Notes: a model not told the origin generated them from the letters alone. DNA of 64,000 nt from Pratylenchus scribneri (GCA_030063045.1 JAQSEB010000004.1:744001-808000); one strand, 5' to 3'. Shown: positions 50,501 to 62,569, numbered from the stretch's first letter. A program made the numbers and translations.

Positions 50501-51249
50501 ATTAATTTTATTATAATTTTTGGGAAAATTTAATTAAAATCTTCTATCCGGTAAAATGAATTAATAAAAAAATTTCCAAAAAATTAATTTAAAAATTTTA
50601 AAAAATTGAATTAAAAATTTAAAATTTTCGAAAAACCCAAAATTTTCAAAAAATTCAAGTTTAAAATTTTAGAAAAAAATAATTTTCGAAAAAACTTAAA
50701 ATTTTCAAAAAAACAATTTTAAAATTTTCGAAAAAACTTTTTAAAATATTCGAAAAATTAAATTTTAAAATTTTCAAAAACAGGCAGAATTAAAACTAAA
50801 TAAAAATGAATTTTTAGGGCCTTGGAAAATGCGATGAAATGGCCGAATTTGAGGCGGAAGAACAGCTGGCGATGGCAATGGCCGATATGGAAATGGAGGA
50901 AGAGGCACAAAATGACAACGACTTTGCCATGTCCGAATCAAGCGCCGAATTCTTCTTTTCCCGTCGGGCCAGTATGGACGAATTGAGTGAACCCGGACAA
51001 GGGACGAGCCAAGAACAGAAGGAAAAACAATTGAATTTATCACTGCCAAATGAACTGAAATTGGCCGAGGAAAGCCGAGAATTTGCCCAAAAACACATCA
51101 GAATTGAATTGAATGAGGGCGAAACGGGGCCAACAATGACCAACACTGGGAAAGAGACACCAAAAGTACGGAGGAAAGGAAGAGGAGGAGAAGGAGGCAT
51201 AAATTCGGCCAGAGGAGTGGGAGAACAACAAAGAAATGGAATCAGATGA
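47598..51249 (+). CDS. zyg-8: Doublecortin-like kinase (DCLK / ZYG-8 type)
   Basis: DCLK proteins bind microtubules through two doublecortin domains and carry a CaMK-family kinase domain; C. elegans ZYG-8 stabilises spindle and axonal microtubules. The first doublecortin domain starts [20 protein letters not shown] and includes [31 protein letters not shown] and [12 protein letters not shown]. The second shows [40 protein letters not shown]. The kinase has a slightly unusual Gly loop [12 protein letters not shown], the ATP Lys in [17 protein letters not shown] (Leu where DCLKs have Pro), [26 protein letters not shown] and [19 protein letters not shown]. Catalytic Lys, HRD and DFG are intact. 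A Glu/Met-rich acidic tail of about 140 residues ends at TGA 51249. One intron contains a SINE-like copy. Confidence 0.92.
48715..48878 (-). mobile_element. tRNA-derived SINE-like element, copy 3
   Basis: On the minus strand TTAACTTAGTGGTTTGATGC (good box A) is followed by AATTTAGGACTCGGGTTCGA ATCT (box B), then an AT tail with TTTTATGCATTTTTATATAT. Both head and tail match copy 1 in the VPS51 intron. It lies in a kinase intron and cannot form a tRNA acceptor stem with its flanks. Confidence 0.65.
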
Positions 51250-52277
51250 ATGAATTTGATTATTTTTTGTTTGTTTTGTGTCCAAATTTGACCTCATTTT
51301 TGCTTCCTTTTGCGTGACCTAATTTTTCCTATATAAATGAATGAATGAATCCATTTTATTCCTCTCTGTTGGAATGCCAAAAATATGCCCAAATAGAATT
51401 TATTTTATTTAAATAAAAATAATCTCACATTTATTTACCCTCATTTGGCTTTATTTTTAATTCCTAAAATGCTCCTTCCTTCCTTCCATCTTCATTCATG
51501 CCATTCTTTCCGTTGACCCTTTGTTTTTAAATAAAAAGTCATTTAAATTAAATTGGAATAAATATTATAAAATTTTTCCGTCCATAAAATCATCATTTTC
51601 ACGGGAATAATCAGCATAAATTCTTTGCCTCACTCAATTATGCAACGTATGGTTGGGACATTCCAACCCGTTTTGGGGACAGGGGGTTGTTCATCAACTT
51701 TTTTTTTCATTTTCCACGCACAAAAGTGTCTTTCAAGGTCAGAAAACGTTGCGCACCCCATTCCCTTCCCCTTCCTTCGTTCAATCGGTGCTTCAAAAAA
51801 GGGCCCCCGCCGTCAAAAATGCAACGAAAACGAAGCAATTTACATTCTCTCCTTCCCCTTCGCCCTCTTCTCGACCACTCGACCCCATCGTCGTTGATGA
51901 TTTCAATCGAGAGGCGGAAATTATTCCATTCCTTCCCCCTTTTTTGGTTATTTTATTATTATGTTAGCCAGCCTCCTTTTTGTACATTCCCTTTAAATCA
52001 TTCATTTTGCCCTTCATTGATTCAGCTGATTTTCCAGTGTCCACCTCCACCCTAAATCCCATTAATTTTGCATTCATTCAGGCCCATTCCGCCCTCCCTT
52101 CCCTTCACAGTGTCCGTCCAAACCATCAAAACCCATCAATCGAGCGCCAATTTGACGCCAATAATTATTTTCCCGCCTGCCCCTCCCATTCATAATGTTC
52201 ATTTGACGCGCGTCAATCCCCGTCTCTGAAATTGGCCACTGTCGAAAAACTTTCAAACAATAAAAGAAGGTGGAAGA
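51250..52277. other. Intergenic, nothing recognised
   Basis: AT-rich 3' flank of the kinase to about 51600, then a C/T-rich segment with compositionally simple frames to the Kazal gene start. No repeat copy or exon was recognised. Confidence 0.45.
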
Positions 52278-55200
52278 ATGTGTCCTGAACAAAAATGCCT
52301 CTGGCCCTTATTTTTGCTCTTTGCCCTTTTGATGCTTTTCGTCAATTCCAGGGGTTGGTCGAAATCCATTCATTCCGCACAATAACAGGGTACCAGGGCC
52401 TTTTTTTGGTCATATCTCAATAAGGAAGCAACCAATTTAGAAAGGCGATATGCCATTTGAAAGCCCTAAATATCCTCTACAAAGTGGCTAAACTAATTTT
52501 TGAAAATTTTAAAAACCTACCAGAAAAAGTGGCTTCTCCTCCAAAAATAGAGTATATTACACTTAAAGGCAAGTAAATTTTTGAAATCCTTGTATTCATC
52601 GAATATAAAATTGCCATTTTGTAAAGGTCACTTTGGGCTTTAAAATGGTATATCGCCTTCCCTGATTGGTTATTGCCTCAATGAGTTATAGGCCAAAAGA
52701 TGGTACGGGTTCTGAAATATCTTCTACTGCATTCATTCATTCGCCCATTCTTTCTTATTTAAATGCAGATATCACCCTTCTCGACTGCTCTTGCCCCCGG
52801 GAATTTCATCCAATCTGTGGAAATGATCATCAAACTTATGATAGTATTTGCTTCCTGGAATGCGCGACCAAATATAATCGAGGTGAATTAAAATAAGGGA
52901 AATAAATATTTAATTTGCACACATTTTTTAAAGCCATCTTAATTGGCCGTAACAAAATCTTGAGGCATATTTAGATTTATATTTGAGGTTAAATTTGGAT
53001 TAGGGCTTAACTCTAGGAGTATAGAAATTTTAAAGAAGTTTGAGCTCAATTTATTTGGCTTCAAAAAAGAAAATTTTTAAGTCTGCAAATTAAATCCGTT
53101 AAATAATATTAGTCTGAAATATTCCAATTTTACTATATAGAATTGAGCAAGTCATATGATGGCGTTTGCTGCCCAAGCGCCGAACTTTGTGCCGATTATT
53201 TTGATCCAGTCTGTGATCAAATGGGTTGGTTTGGTTAACCCCCAAAAGAGGACAATTTAGATTTAATACTGCCGAATCGGCAGTGCCGATTGAATACTCG
53301 TACCATTCATTTGGCCATATCTCAACAAGGCAATAGCCAATTCGGAATACAATATCCCATTTGAAAGCTCTAATTGTCTTCTAAAAATTGGCTTTTTAAT
53401 TTTATGAAAATTTAAAAAAAATTGTAAAATAAGCGGCTTTTCTTAAAAACATTTAATTTAATTAATGTTTTCAAAGACATGTAACTTTTCAAAAGCCTAA
53501 TTTTATAAAAATTTAAATCATACCATTTTGTAAAGGACACTTTAGGCTTTTCATCAGTATATCGCCTTCCTTAATTGGTTATTGCCTTATTGAGCTATGG
53601 ATCAGGGTCAATCGGCGATACTCAATTATCCACCCTATCATTCTTTTGACCATAGTTCAACAAGGAAGCAACCAATTCAGGAAGGCGTTATGCCATTCGA
53701 AAGCCCTAAATGTTCTCTAAAAAGTGGCTAAATAGTTTTTGAAATTTAAAATAAATTGTAGAAAAAATGCCTTTTCCTTCAAAAATATTCGGTTTATTTA
53801 ATCAAAATCATATAACCTTTTTAAATCTCAGATATTACAGGGTGCGTAAAAAGTTCCCGGACACGGTTTTTTCATTATAAAAATTTTTTGGATGAATAAA
53901 TTTTTTTCATTTTTGGTATAATAATAAATTATTATGCCCTTTATTGGAATTATTAAAAGATTTGGGAATTTGAAGACTCTCCTTTGGGAGGCGGACTTGA
54001 ATACATGTCCTCCTCGGTGTACAAATGTCCGGCCCATTTTTTACTCCATTTTAATTTTTATCAATGTTTAAAATGAGAATTAAAATTTTTTAAATATATT
54101 TTATAATATCTCAGATGTAGTATCAAATAATACCGAAAGGGAAAATCGAAATAATAAAAATTAACCAAGTTAGCCTAGACGAACTTTTTGATACCAAAAG
54201 GTGATTTGAAAAATCAAAATTTTCAAATTCTGAATTTCTTTGACCATTTGTGTTCTTTCTGCCTAAATATTACTCTTCTATCTATTTTTATGAAAAAGGC
54301 AAATTTTGAGACCAGCCATCGTATTTTGAGACTATTTTTGAAGGGGATTTTTAGGCCGATTTTTGGGTTTCCTCCAGTCCGCACGATTTTTTCAATATTT
54401 TTCAATGCCACTTTTTTATATTCAAGGTGGGGTTCAAAATTTTTAGCAATTTATGAAGCCAGGATATGGAATTATTAATCCTGAAAATTTTATAAATTTT
54501 CATTTTCCCATTCTCGAGTTATGCCCTAAAGAATTTTTCATCAAAAAAGGGATTTTCAAGATTAAAATGAATGGACCTTTTTTTAAAAAATCATAAAATA
54601 ATTTAGTTAATTATTAACATGCCTATCATAGTTGATATAAGGGTAAAAAAGATTGGAGAATTTGATTTTAAAAAGAAAATTTTAAAATCTTGAATGTAAA
54701 AAGGTAAAATTTCATATTAAAATCTGTCCGGGAACTTTTTACGCACCCTGTATAAATTAAATTTAGCCACTTTTTAGAGGACACTTTGGGCTTTCCATTG
54801 GTATATTTCCTTCCTAGAATGAATATTGTCTCATTGAGCTATGGGCCAAAAACCGATTCAAGTACTCAATAGGCGCCGATTGAGTACCTATGCCATTCTT
54901 TTACCTCATATCTCAGTGAGGCAATAGCCAATTCAGGAAGGCGATATATCTTTTGATAGCCATAAATGTCCTCTAAAAAGTGGCTAAACTATTTTTTTTG
55001 AAATATTTAAACAATTGGTAAATAACCGGCTTTGCTTCATTCATTAACAAAAAAAAAACATTTGTATGGTCTGTTACAATTAAAGACATTTAACTTTTTA
55101 AAGCTTAATTTAATATAATTTAAAATATGCAACTTTGTAGAAAACTTAGAGCTTACAAATTTTATATCGCTTTCCTGAATTGGCTATTGCCTCATCGATC

Positions 55201-58200
55201 TTTGGGCTAAAAACCAATACAAGTACTTAATCGTCGATACTCAATTAACCTCTACCCTCTTTCTTCAATGTTTTTGAATCCATTTAAATTTGAATTTGAA
55301 GGAAATTTCTTCGAGAATGATTGCATTTTTGAATTCCATAAATGCGTTCAACGAAGGAGCAGTGGAAAATTGTTGCGAATTGAAGGAAGGGGCGAGGAAA
55401 TGTGCTTAAGGAAGAGAGGAATTGAGGATGGCATTTCAATGGGCCAAATGGGGGAAAGGCAAAAAGGAGGCACGGATAGAGGGAATTGTGAATTTGTTTG
55501 TGAGGAAATTATGGCACCCGTTTGTGATAGCCAAGGAAGGACACACAAAAATCGTTGCAAGTTGGAAAAGGCACAAAAAATATTTATTTTTGGGTCAATA
55601 TCCAATGAAGGTTCAATTTGAGTAATTGTCGACTTCGTTCCCGGGGAATTGTTTCGGCATTGCACATTGTGAAGGTGTGAATATTGGGTACTTCTTTGCT
55701 ATTTGTCTTCAGATTTTAAACACTCTATTAGTCCTAATTTAGGGCTAAAACTATTTGAGGAGAGAGTGGTGACTCTCAGGTCCGGGCCTTCGCCGTGGCC
55801 TATAAGCCCCAAAAATGGGATAGGAATTTGAAGGGAAAGAACCTTAAAACTTTATTAATTGTACGGGGAAAATGTGATAATAAAAAGAAGGGAAAAATAA
55901 TTAATTAGGAGAGGAAAAGGGTAGGTTTAAAAAGGCAGCCTATGGCAACATTTGATTGATTTGGTGACAAGTAGGTCGATTGAGGCAAAAGGTGGGGGTA
56001 CAGTAGGAGAAAAAGGAAGGCCCTCATCCTTATTAGGCATTATTAGCATTGATACACCCTCCATGGTTTCCATATATAGTATAATAATAAGTGTCACAAT
56101 GATTGGCTCATCATTATATTATCTTATTAGGATCCCTACAATATCATATTAAGGCCTTTAGGAATAAGTTAGGGTCACTCTATGATTGATATAAGAGCAC
56201 TCCTTGGGGTTGTTTATAATCTGGAAACAGTTAACAAAGAAACACGGTGAATTGAATGGGAAAATTATCTAATTTAATTATTGGACTATTTAAGGAAGGA
56301 CCTTGCCGCAAAGAAGATAACAATTTTGGTGCATTTTAATAATTTAAATAATATTTAAATATTTGAATAAAGGCCAATTCCCGAATGCGAACAGTATGCG
56401 AAGAATGTTGATGGCAAATTTGGTGGAAGGAATTCGAAGGGAAAGGACTAGGAAAAAGCCAAATTTACCAACAACAATGGAAAATGGGCAAAATCATCGA
56501 AGGCGAAATGAACAGAAAAATGGCGAAAATGTGGGGCAATCAAGGGAAAATTTGGTTGGTTTAAAATTGAAAGGGAATGGGAACAGCCCAACTTGTCGCC
56601 GTTTATAATAACTAATCAAGGATTGAATCAATTTCGGTGATTTTAGTATCAAATTAAAGAGCAGACTTTTGGCTATCCAATGATATTAATTTTATTTAAA
56701 TTGGTTCAGAAATGATGGAGTTATGACCAAAAAACCAAGAAAATTTCCATAATACATAGTAAAGGTCTCATTTGTTTTATATGGACATAACTCTATCATT
56801 TCTGAACTAATTTAAATAAAATTAATATCATTGGATAGCCAAATGTCTGCTCTTTAATTTGATAATAAAATCATCAAAATTATTTAAGTCTTTGATGAGT
56901 TATTATAAACAGCGTCAAGTTGGGACCCTTCCAAAGTGAAATGTGATTTGACATTGCCAAATTTTCAGCCACAGTCAATTTTAATGCGAGATGAACAAAA
57001 ACAACAACAAAATGGAACAGAAAGATGGCAATTGATGCAATGGCAAACGGAATCGCCCCTTCCATCACCGTCACCATCAAAACAAACACAACAAAAACAA
57101 AGGGAATATCACGTAAATTTGGTGTGAATTCAAATTAAAATAATTCCATACAAACAAAGGAATCATTCACCGTTGTCCATTGTCCTTCAATATCCACCTG
57201 CCCTAACATTTTGGACCCCATTTGCGATTCGCACAATGTGACCCATCAAAATGAATGCCGATTCAATGTGCACCGTTGCCAATTCGCCCAAAATGCCAGC
57301 GGCATTGATCAACCACCGCGAATTGCATACAGAGGAAAATGTACAAAAATTTCGGTCGGAAAGAGAGAAATTGCGCGAAATAGGGCAATTGAGAACCTGA
57401 GCCTTTCTTTTAAGGAAGTAACCAATTTAGGAAGGCGATATGCCATTCGAAAGCTCTAATAACCCATTAAAAAGTGGCTTTTTTAATTTTTTTGGAAATG
57501 CTAAAACAATTTTTAAAATAATTGGATTTTCCTCGTAAGCATTTGGGTCTGTTACATTCAAAGACATATAACTTTTTTAAATTTAAAATTATACAAAAAT
57601 TAATAAGGCCACTTTATAGAGGAAATTTTGGGTTTTCCGATGCTATATCTCCTTTCCGAATTGGTTATTGCCTCATTGATCTATGGGCTAAAAGTCGTGA
57701 TAATTCAATTATCCACTACCCAAATTTTTGCATGAAAAATGAATAAAAAATTGACAGAGTCGATCGAATGGACCCGCATTGGAATGTGATTTTTGCAAAG
57801 AAGAACAAAATGGACCATTCGAACAAATTGTTGGTGGAATGGCCAACAATAAAATTTAATCCAAATTTTCAGGTCCCAATTTGCGACAATACAAATTTGA
57901 CACATCAAAGTGGGAAAAGGGTTAATTAATTAATAATTATTTTTTGGTTAGGCATTTGCCTTTTCGCTCAATGGAATTGTGACAAACGGTTGAGGCAAAT
58001 TGAGGAACATATTCTTGGCCATATTGGCGAATGCAATTTGGCAAGCACACATTTCCCCTTTTGTATTTATTTCCCCCCATCTTTTTAAGCTTTCGCCTAT
58101 TTTTGAGCTGAAAGTTTGCTGTGAATAATTTTATTTTTTGTTATTTTCATTTTAGGATGAAATTTGTCCATCCAAATGTAGTCGACATTTTAAGCCAGTT

Positions 58201-61200
58201 TGCGATTCCAATGGAATAACCCATCCAAATTTGTGTACATTCCAAATGCACAGTTGCCATCAAAGAAAGGCGGTCAGTGGCACCTCAAATATTCTTTTAT
58301 TAACCCATCAGAGACTGAACCATTTTTGACAATTTTGTAATCTAATTAAAGAAAATACTTTTGGCTATCCAATAATATATTAATTTTATTTAGATTGGTT
58401 AAGATTTGACGGAATTATCTCTCAAAAATCACTGAAAATTTTGCTAATCCATAGTAAAAAAACAGTTATTGTTTTTCGGTTCACAATTCCATCAATTCTG
58501 AATCAATTTAAATAAAATTAATATCATTGGATAGCCAAAAGTCTTTTGTCTAATTTGATATTAAAACTATCAAAATTCGTTCAGCCCTTGATGAATTATT
58601 ATTGATGAATTTAGGGCGTACAACTTGCCCCCAATACAGTAATCAAATTATTATTCCCTTCGCAGGGTCGTCCCTTCGGTTGGCTCATTTCCCTTCGAGA
58701 ATGTATCAACCAGAAGACAAAAATGCCATCAAATGAAAGGCAGGTGACAGCAATTAGAAGCATAGAATGCCCGGTGGAACCAAATTGTGGCACAGACGAG
58801 GAAGAGGAGGATGGGCCAATTTGCGATAATCAAGGGAGGCTACATAAGTATGAAAAAGGGGATTAGCCCATTTTTTCCCTCATATTAAAAGGAATACTTG
58901 CCTTTTTGCGCATGCACATTGTTTGGCGGCAAAAGAGGGAAAAACTTTGAGGATTGAGGCGAACCAACAGAAATGTGCCCATTTGATTGGCGAAAATAAC
59001 AACAATAAATCGATGAGGGCAAAAATGACAAATTGTGAACGAAAATGGCCAAATTGTGTGAATGCTCAACCGGATCCATATTGTGGCTCGGATTTTATCA
59101 CATACAGAAATTTATGTGCCATTCAGGTGAACATTTTAACAAATTATTTGGCAAAATTATATTTAGAGGGCCCAATGTTTGGACAATCGAGTGGAAATCC
59201 TCTTCAAAGGTGAATGCGAACATTGTTTGGCCCAGCCATGCGCATTGCCCAGCCCAACTGCAGATGATTCCCAATTTGTTTGCGATCAAAGTGGCGAAAC
59301 AAAAAGCCGATGCGAATTCGAAATGCTCAGATGCATTTATGAGGCCAAATTTGGCTACAATATTACGGCGGCTTATCAGGGAAAATGTTGCCCAAATGTG
59401 GAAATTTGTAGAGAAAAGGATGAGGAAGGACATTTGACCATTTGTGATTCAATGGGCCGAAAATATGGGAATCGATGTCAATTTGAAGTGGCCAAATGTA
59501 GATCTGAAAAAATTGGCAAAATAGAATTGATGGAAAGAAAATGTGAAGAAGTAGCAAATGATCAAGGGGGAAATGAGAAAAAGACGAGTAAAATCGTGGA
59601 GGCAGTTGAGGCATATGGAGGAAGGGAAATGGTTGAAGAGGAAATGACTACGGTACCACCAAAAAATGTTTCGGCAGAATTGTTGGCCGTGAATGAATTA
59701 ATTTGCAATGATCGATATGAACCAGTGAGTAGAGGGGTAATAATTATGGGTAGATGTGCTACATTCCCATGGGATTTATTCGGCATGTTCTTATATTAAA
59801 TTAATTTCGCCTGTTTTATTTGCCCCAAACATAATTCCGCCTGTTTTATTTGCCCCAAACATAATTCCGCCTGTTTTATTTGCACCAAAATAATTCCGCC
59901 TGTTTTATTTGCCCCTAACATAATTCCGCCTGTTTTATTTGCCCCAAACATAATTCCGCCTGTTTTATTTGCCCCAAACATAATTCCGCCTGTTTTATTT
60001 GCCCCAAACATAATTCCGCCTGTTTTATTTGCCCCAAACATAATTCCGCCTGTTTTATTTGCCCCAACATAATTCCGCCTGTTTTATTTACCCCAAACAT
60101 AATTCCGCCTGTTTTATTTGCCCCAAACATAATTCCGCCTGTTTTATTTGCCCCAAACATAATTCCGCCTGTTTTATTTGCCCCAAACATAATTCCGCCT
60201 GTTTTATTTGCCCCATCTCTAATTCCGCCTGTTTTATTTGCCCCAAACATAATTCCGCCTGTTTTATTTGCCCCAAACATAATTCCGCCTATTTTATTTG
60301 CCCCATCTCTAATTCCGCCTGTTTTATTTGCCCCATCTCTAATTCCGCCTGTTTTATTTGCCCCAAACATAATTCCGCCTGTTTTATTTGCCCCAAACAT
60401 AATTCCGCCTATTTTATTTGCCCCAAACATAATTCCGCCTATTTTATTTGCCCCAAACATAATTCCGCCTGTTTTATTTGCCCCAACATAATTCCGCCTG
60501 TTTTTGCCCCAAACATAATTCCGCCTGTTTTATTTGCCCCAAACATAATTCCGCCTGTTTTATTTGCCCCAAACATAATTCCGCCTGTTTTATTTACCCC
60601 AAACATAATTCCGCCTGTTTTATTTACCCCAAACATAATTCCGCCTGTTTTATTTGCCCCAAACATAATTCCGCCTATTTTATTTGCCCCAAACATAATT
60701 CCGCCTGTTTTATTTGCCCCAACATAATTCCGCCTGTTTTATTTGCCCCAAACATAATTCCGCCTATTTTATTTGCCCCAAACATAATTCCGCCTATTTT
60801 ATTTGCCTCAAACATAATTCCGCCTGTTTTATTTGCCCCAACATAATTCCGCCTGTTTTATTTGCCCCAAACATAATTCCGCCTATTTTATTTGCCCCAA
60901 ACATAATTCCGCCTATTTTATTTGCCTCAAACATAATTCCGCCTGTTTTATTTGCCCCAACATAATTCCGCCTGTTTTTGCCCCAAACATAATTCCGCCT
61001 GTTTTATTTGCCCCAAACATAATTCCGCCTGTTTTATTTGCCCCAAACATAATTCCGCCTGTTTTATTTACCCCAAACATAATTCCGCCTGTTTTATTTG
61101 CCCCAAACATAATTCCGCCTATTTTATTTGCCCCAAACATAATTCCGCCTGTTTTATTTGCCCCAACATAATTCCGCCTGTTTTATTTGCCCCATCTCTA

Positions 61201-62569
61201 ATTCCGCCTGTTTTATTTGCCCCAAACATAATTCCGCCTGTTTTATTTGCCCCAAACATAATTCCGCCTATTTTATTTGCCCCATCTCTAATTCCGCCTG
61301 TTTTATTTGCCCCATCTCTAATTCCGCCTGTTTTATTTGCCCCAAACATAATTCCGCCTGTTTTATTTGCCCCAAACATAATTCCGCCTATTTTATTTGC
61401 CCCAAACATAATTCCGCCTATTTTATTTGCCCCAAACATAATTCCGCCTGTTTTATTTGCCCCAACATAATTCCGCCTGTTTTTGCCCCAAACATAATTC
61501 CGCCTGTTTTATTTGCCCCAAACATAATTCCGCCTGTTTTATTTGCCCCAAACATAATTCCGCCTGTTTTATTTACCCCAAACATAATTCCGCCTGTTTT
61601 ATTTGCCCCAACATAATTCCGCCTGTTTTATTTACCCCAAACATAATTCCGCCTGTTTTATTTGCCCCAACATAATTCCGCCTGTTTTGTTTGTCCCAAA
61701 CATTTAATCCCACATCTTAAGATTTGAAAATTTCGCTTTTCTTAATTTACTATTAATTATAAAATTCTTTATTCTTTGGAAAAGATTTGTGGATCGGATG
61801 GACGATCATACCGTAATAGATGCCATTTGGAGAGGAGAAATGGAACAAAGAATGGAAATGGAATAATAAAAGCAATTTATATGGGTGAATGTTGCCCGGG
61901 GCCAGAAGAATGTGGACCCGAATATTCGCCAATTTGTGACAATGAAGGGACAACACATTTGGTTTTTGGATCATTTCTTTAGTTTTAATTCCAATTCATC
62001 TTTAGAATTTTTGTGAATTTGGCCGTCAACGATGTTTAGCGGAACGCAGCAGAGCCCACAATTTGACTATCATTTCATATTCGGCTTGCCCCGGTTTACA
62101 TTGCCCAATGGACAAATGCGAATCAAGATATGAGCCAGTTTGTGGCACAAATGGCAAGAAATTTGATTAATGATGGATTAATTTAATAAATTCAAGGTAA
62201 AACATATGCAAATTTGTGTGAATTGGACAAAAGTGTTTGCATTGTGAGGAGTGCAAAAATGAGAAAACGAATGGAAGAACAGGAGGATGGCACAACATTC
62301 ACATTGGCATTGGATTATATTGGTTGGTGGAAATTAATACGAAAATAAAATGATTTTAAATTTAAGGAGAATGTTGTGAGACGGCAACGGAATGCACAAA
62401 CATTCAAGGGAATGGAGGGCAAATTTGTGACAATTTGGGCAGAATATATGCGGATGAATGCGCATTTAGGCGGATGGCATGTTTAAAAAAGAAAAGGGAT
62501 GGCCAAACATTGAGGCCAATTCAATGCAAAATGTTAAAACATCGAAGAAGGCATAGAAGAAGGAAATGA
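52278..62569 (+). CDS. Secreted multi-Kazal (follistatin/agrin-type) protein, about 14 modules
   Basis: Exon 1 (52278-52353) encodes a signal peptide (CLWPLFLLFALLMLFVNS). Later exons encode repeated Kazal half-modules split by introns just after the Gly of C-D-x-x-G: CPREFHPICGNDHQTYDSIC, CADYFDPVCDQMG, CEEIMAPVCDSQGRTHKNRC, CPNILDPICDSHNVTHQNEC, VPICDNTNLTHQ, CSRHFKPVCDSNGITHPNLC, GPICDNQGRLHKNTCLF, DPYCGSDFITYRNLC, FVCDQSGETKSRCEF, TICDSMGRKYGNRCQF, ICGSDGRSYRNRCHL, SPICDNEGTTHLNFCEF, EPVCGTNGKTYANLC and QICDNLGRIYADECAF. The end is KMLKHRRRHRRRK-stop. Kazal arrays inhibit serine proteases or act as matrix spacers as in agrin. A Gln/Arg-rich low-complexity linker lies at 56373-57110. Introns hold five family-A MITEs, two family-B MITEs, a family-C copy, a mariner-like element and a 1.9-kb satellite. 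Exons near 55.6 and 57.8-58.0 kb are uncertain. Confidence 0.85.
52395..52735. repeat. Family-A palindromic MITE
   Basis: Left arm CTCAATAAGGAAGCAACCAA, AAAGGCGATATGCCATTTGA, AAGCCCTAAATATCCTCTAC. Right arm TAAAGGTCACTTTGGGCTTT, ATATCGCCTTCCCTGATTGG, CTCAATGAGTTATAGGCC. It fills the first intron of the Kazal gene. Confidence 0.75.
53265..53625. repeat. Family-A palindromic MITE
   Basis: The best-preserved copy: CGGCAGTGCCGATTGAATAC at the left end pairs with CAATCGGCGATACTCAATTA at the right. Inner arms are CTCAACAAGGCAATAGCCAA and AATTGGTTATTGCCTTATTG. It is the first of three abutting copies in the Kazal intron 53228-55301. Confidence 0.8.
53626..54870. repeat. Family-A MITE split by a mariner-like insertion
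   Basis: The left half (53626-53837) runs from CCATAGTTCAACAAGGAAGC to TTAAATCTCAGATATTA. The right half (54751-54870) runs from TATAAATTAAATTTAGCCAC to CTCATTGAGCTATGGGCCAA. Joined, they give a normal family-A element of about 330 bp. The insertion separating them is listed on its own. Confidence 0.85.
53838..54750. mobile_element. Mariner/Tc1-like non-autonomous element, 913 bp
   Basis: The left end CAGGGTGCGTAAAAAGTTCC (continuing CGGACA) is repeated as a perfect 26-bp inverted copy at the right end (TGTCCGGGAACTTTTTACGC, then ACCCTG). Flanking TA at 53836-53837 and 54751-54752 is the expected target-site duplication. CAGGGTG ends with TA targets are typical of Tc1/mariner transposons. 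No transposase DDE/D block was found in any frame, so the copy cannot move alone. Confidence 0.88.
54871..55258. repeat. Family-A palindromic MITE
   Basis: Left end AATAGGCGCCGATTGAGTAC, then CTCAGTGAGGCAATAGCCAA, TTCAGGAAGGCGATATATCT. Right arm TTTATATCGCTTTCCTGAAT, TGGCTATTGCCTCATCGATC and AATCGTCGATACTCAATTAA. Third abutting copy in this intron. Confidence 0.78.
55735..56065 (+). repeat. Dispersed repeat family C, copy 3
   Basis: Ordered blocks AAAAATGGGATAGG, GAAGGGAAAAATAATTA, GCAACATTTGATTGATTTGG, AGGCAAAAGGTGGGGGTACA and GTAGGAGAAAAAGGAAGG match the copies at 36.8 and (inverted) 45.3 kb. It lies in a Kazal-gene intron. Confidence 0.6.
56595..56930. repeat. Family-B palindromic MITE, copy 4
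   Basis: The left end CCCAACTTGTCGCCGTTTAT plus AATAACTAATCAAGG pairs with the right end GATGAGTTATTATAAACAGC plus GTCAAGTTGGGACC. The long inner arms (AAATTAAAGAGCAGACTTTT and ATGTCTGCTCTTTAATTTGA) also pair. It lies in a Kazal-gene intron. Confidence 0.8.
57395..57715. repeat. Family-A palindromic MITE
   Basis: Left arm AGGAAGTAACCAATTTAGGA, AGGCGATATGCCATTCGAAA. Right arm AGGCCACTTTATAGAGGAAA, TATATCTCCTTTCCGAATTG, CTCATTGATCTATGGGCTAA. It lies in a Kazal-gene intron. Confidence 0.75.
58285..58615. repeat. Family-B palindromic MITE, copy 5
   Basis: Left arm CAGAGACTGAACCATTTTTG, ACTTTTGGCTATCCAATAAT. Right arm ATTGGATAGCCAAAAGTCTT, TATCAAAATTCGTTCAGCCC, TTGATGAATTATTATTGATG. More diverged than copy 4. 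It lies in a Kazal-gene intron. Confidence 0.72.
59800..61705. repeat. 30-bp satellite array, about 63 units, with higher-order structure
   Basis: Units of TTCCGCCTGTTTTATTTGCC plus CCAAACATAA, with variants: GCCCCATCTCTAA, TACCCC, CTATTTT, a 29-bp GCCCCAACATAA unit, and a short unit with TTTTTGCCCC. The short variant recurs near 60.50, 60.97 and 61.48 kb in the same local order of variants, which shows block duplication. The array lies in a Kazal-gene intron whose donor is at about 59725 (GTGAGTAG) and acceptor at about 61785. Confidence 0.98.

Noticed and set aside
54188..54478. 96-codon frame inside the mariner-like element as a transposase remnant
   Set aside because: It is Phe/Ile-rich and shows neither a helix-turn-helix nor a DDE/D motif; probably chance in AT-rich sequence.
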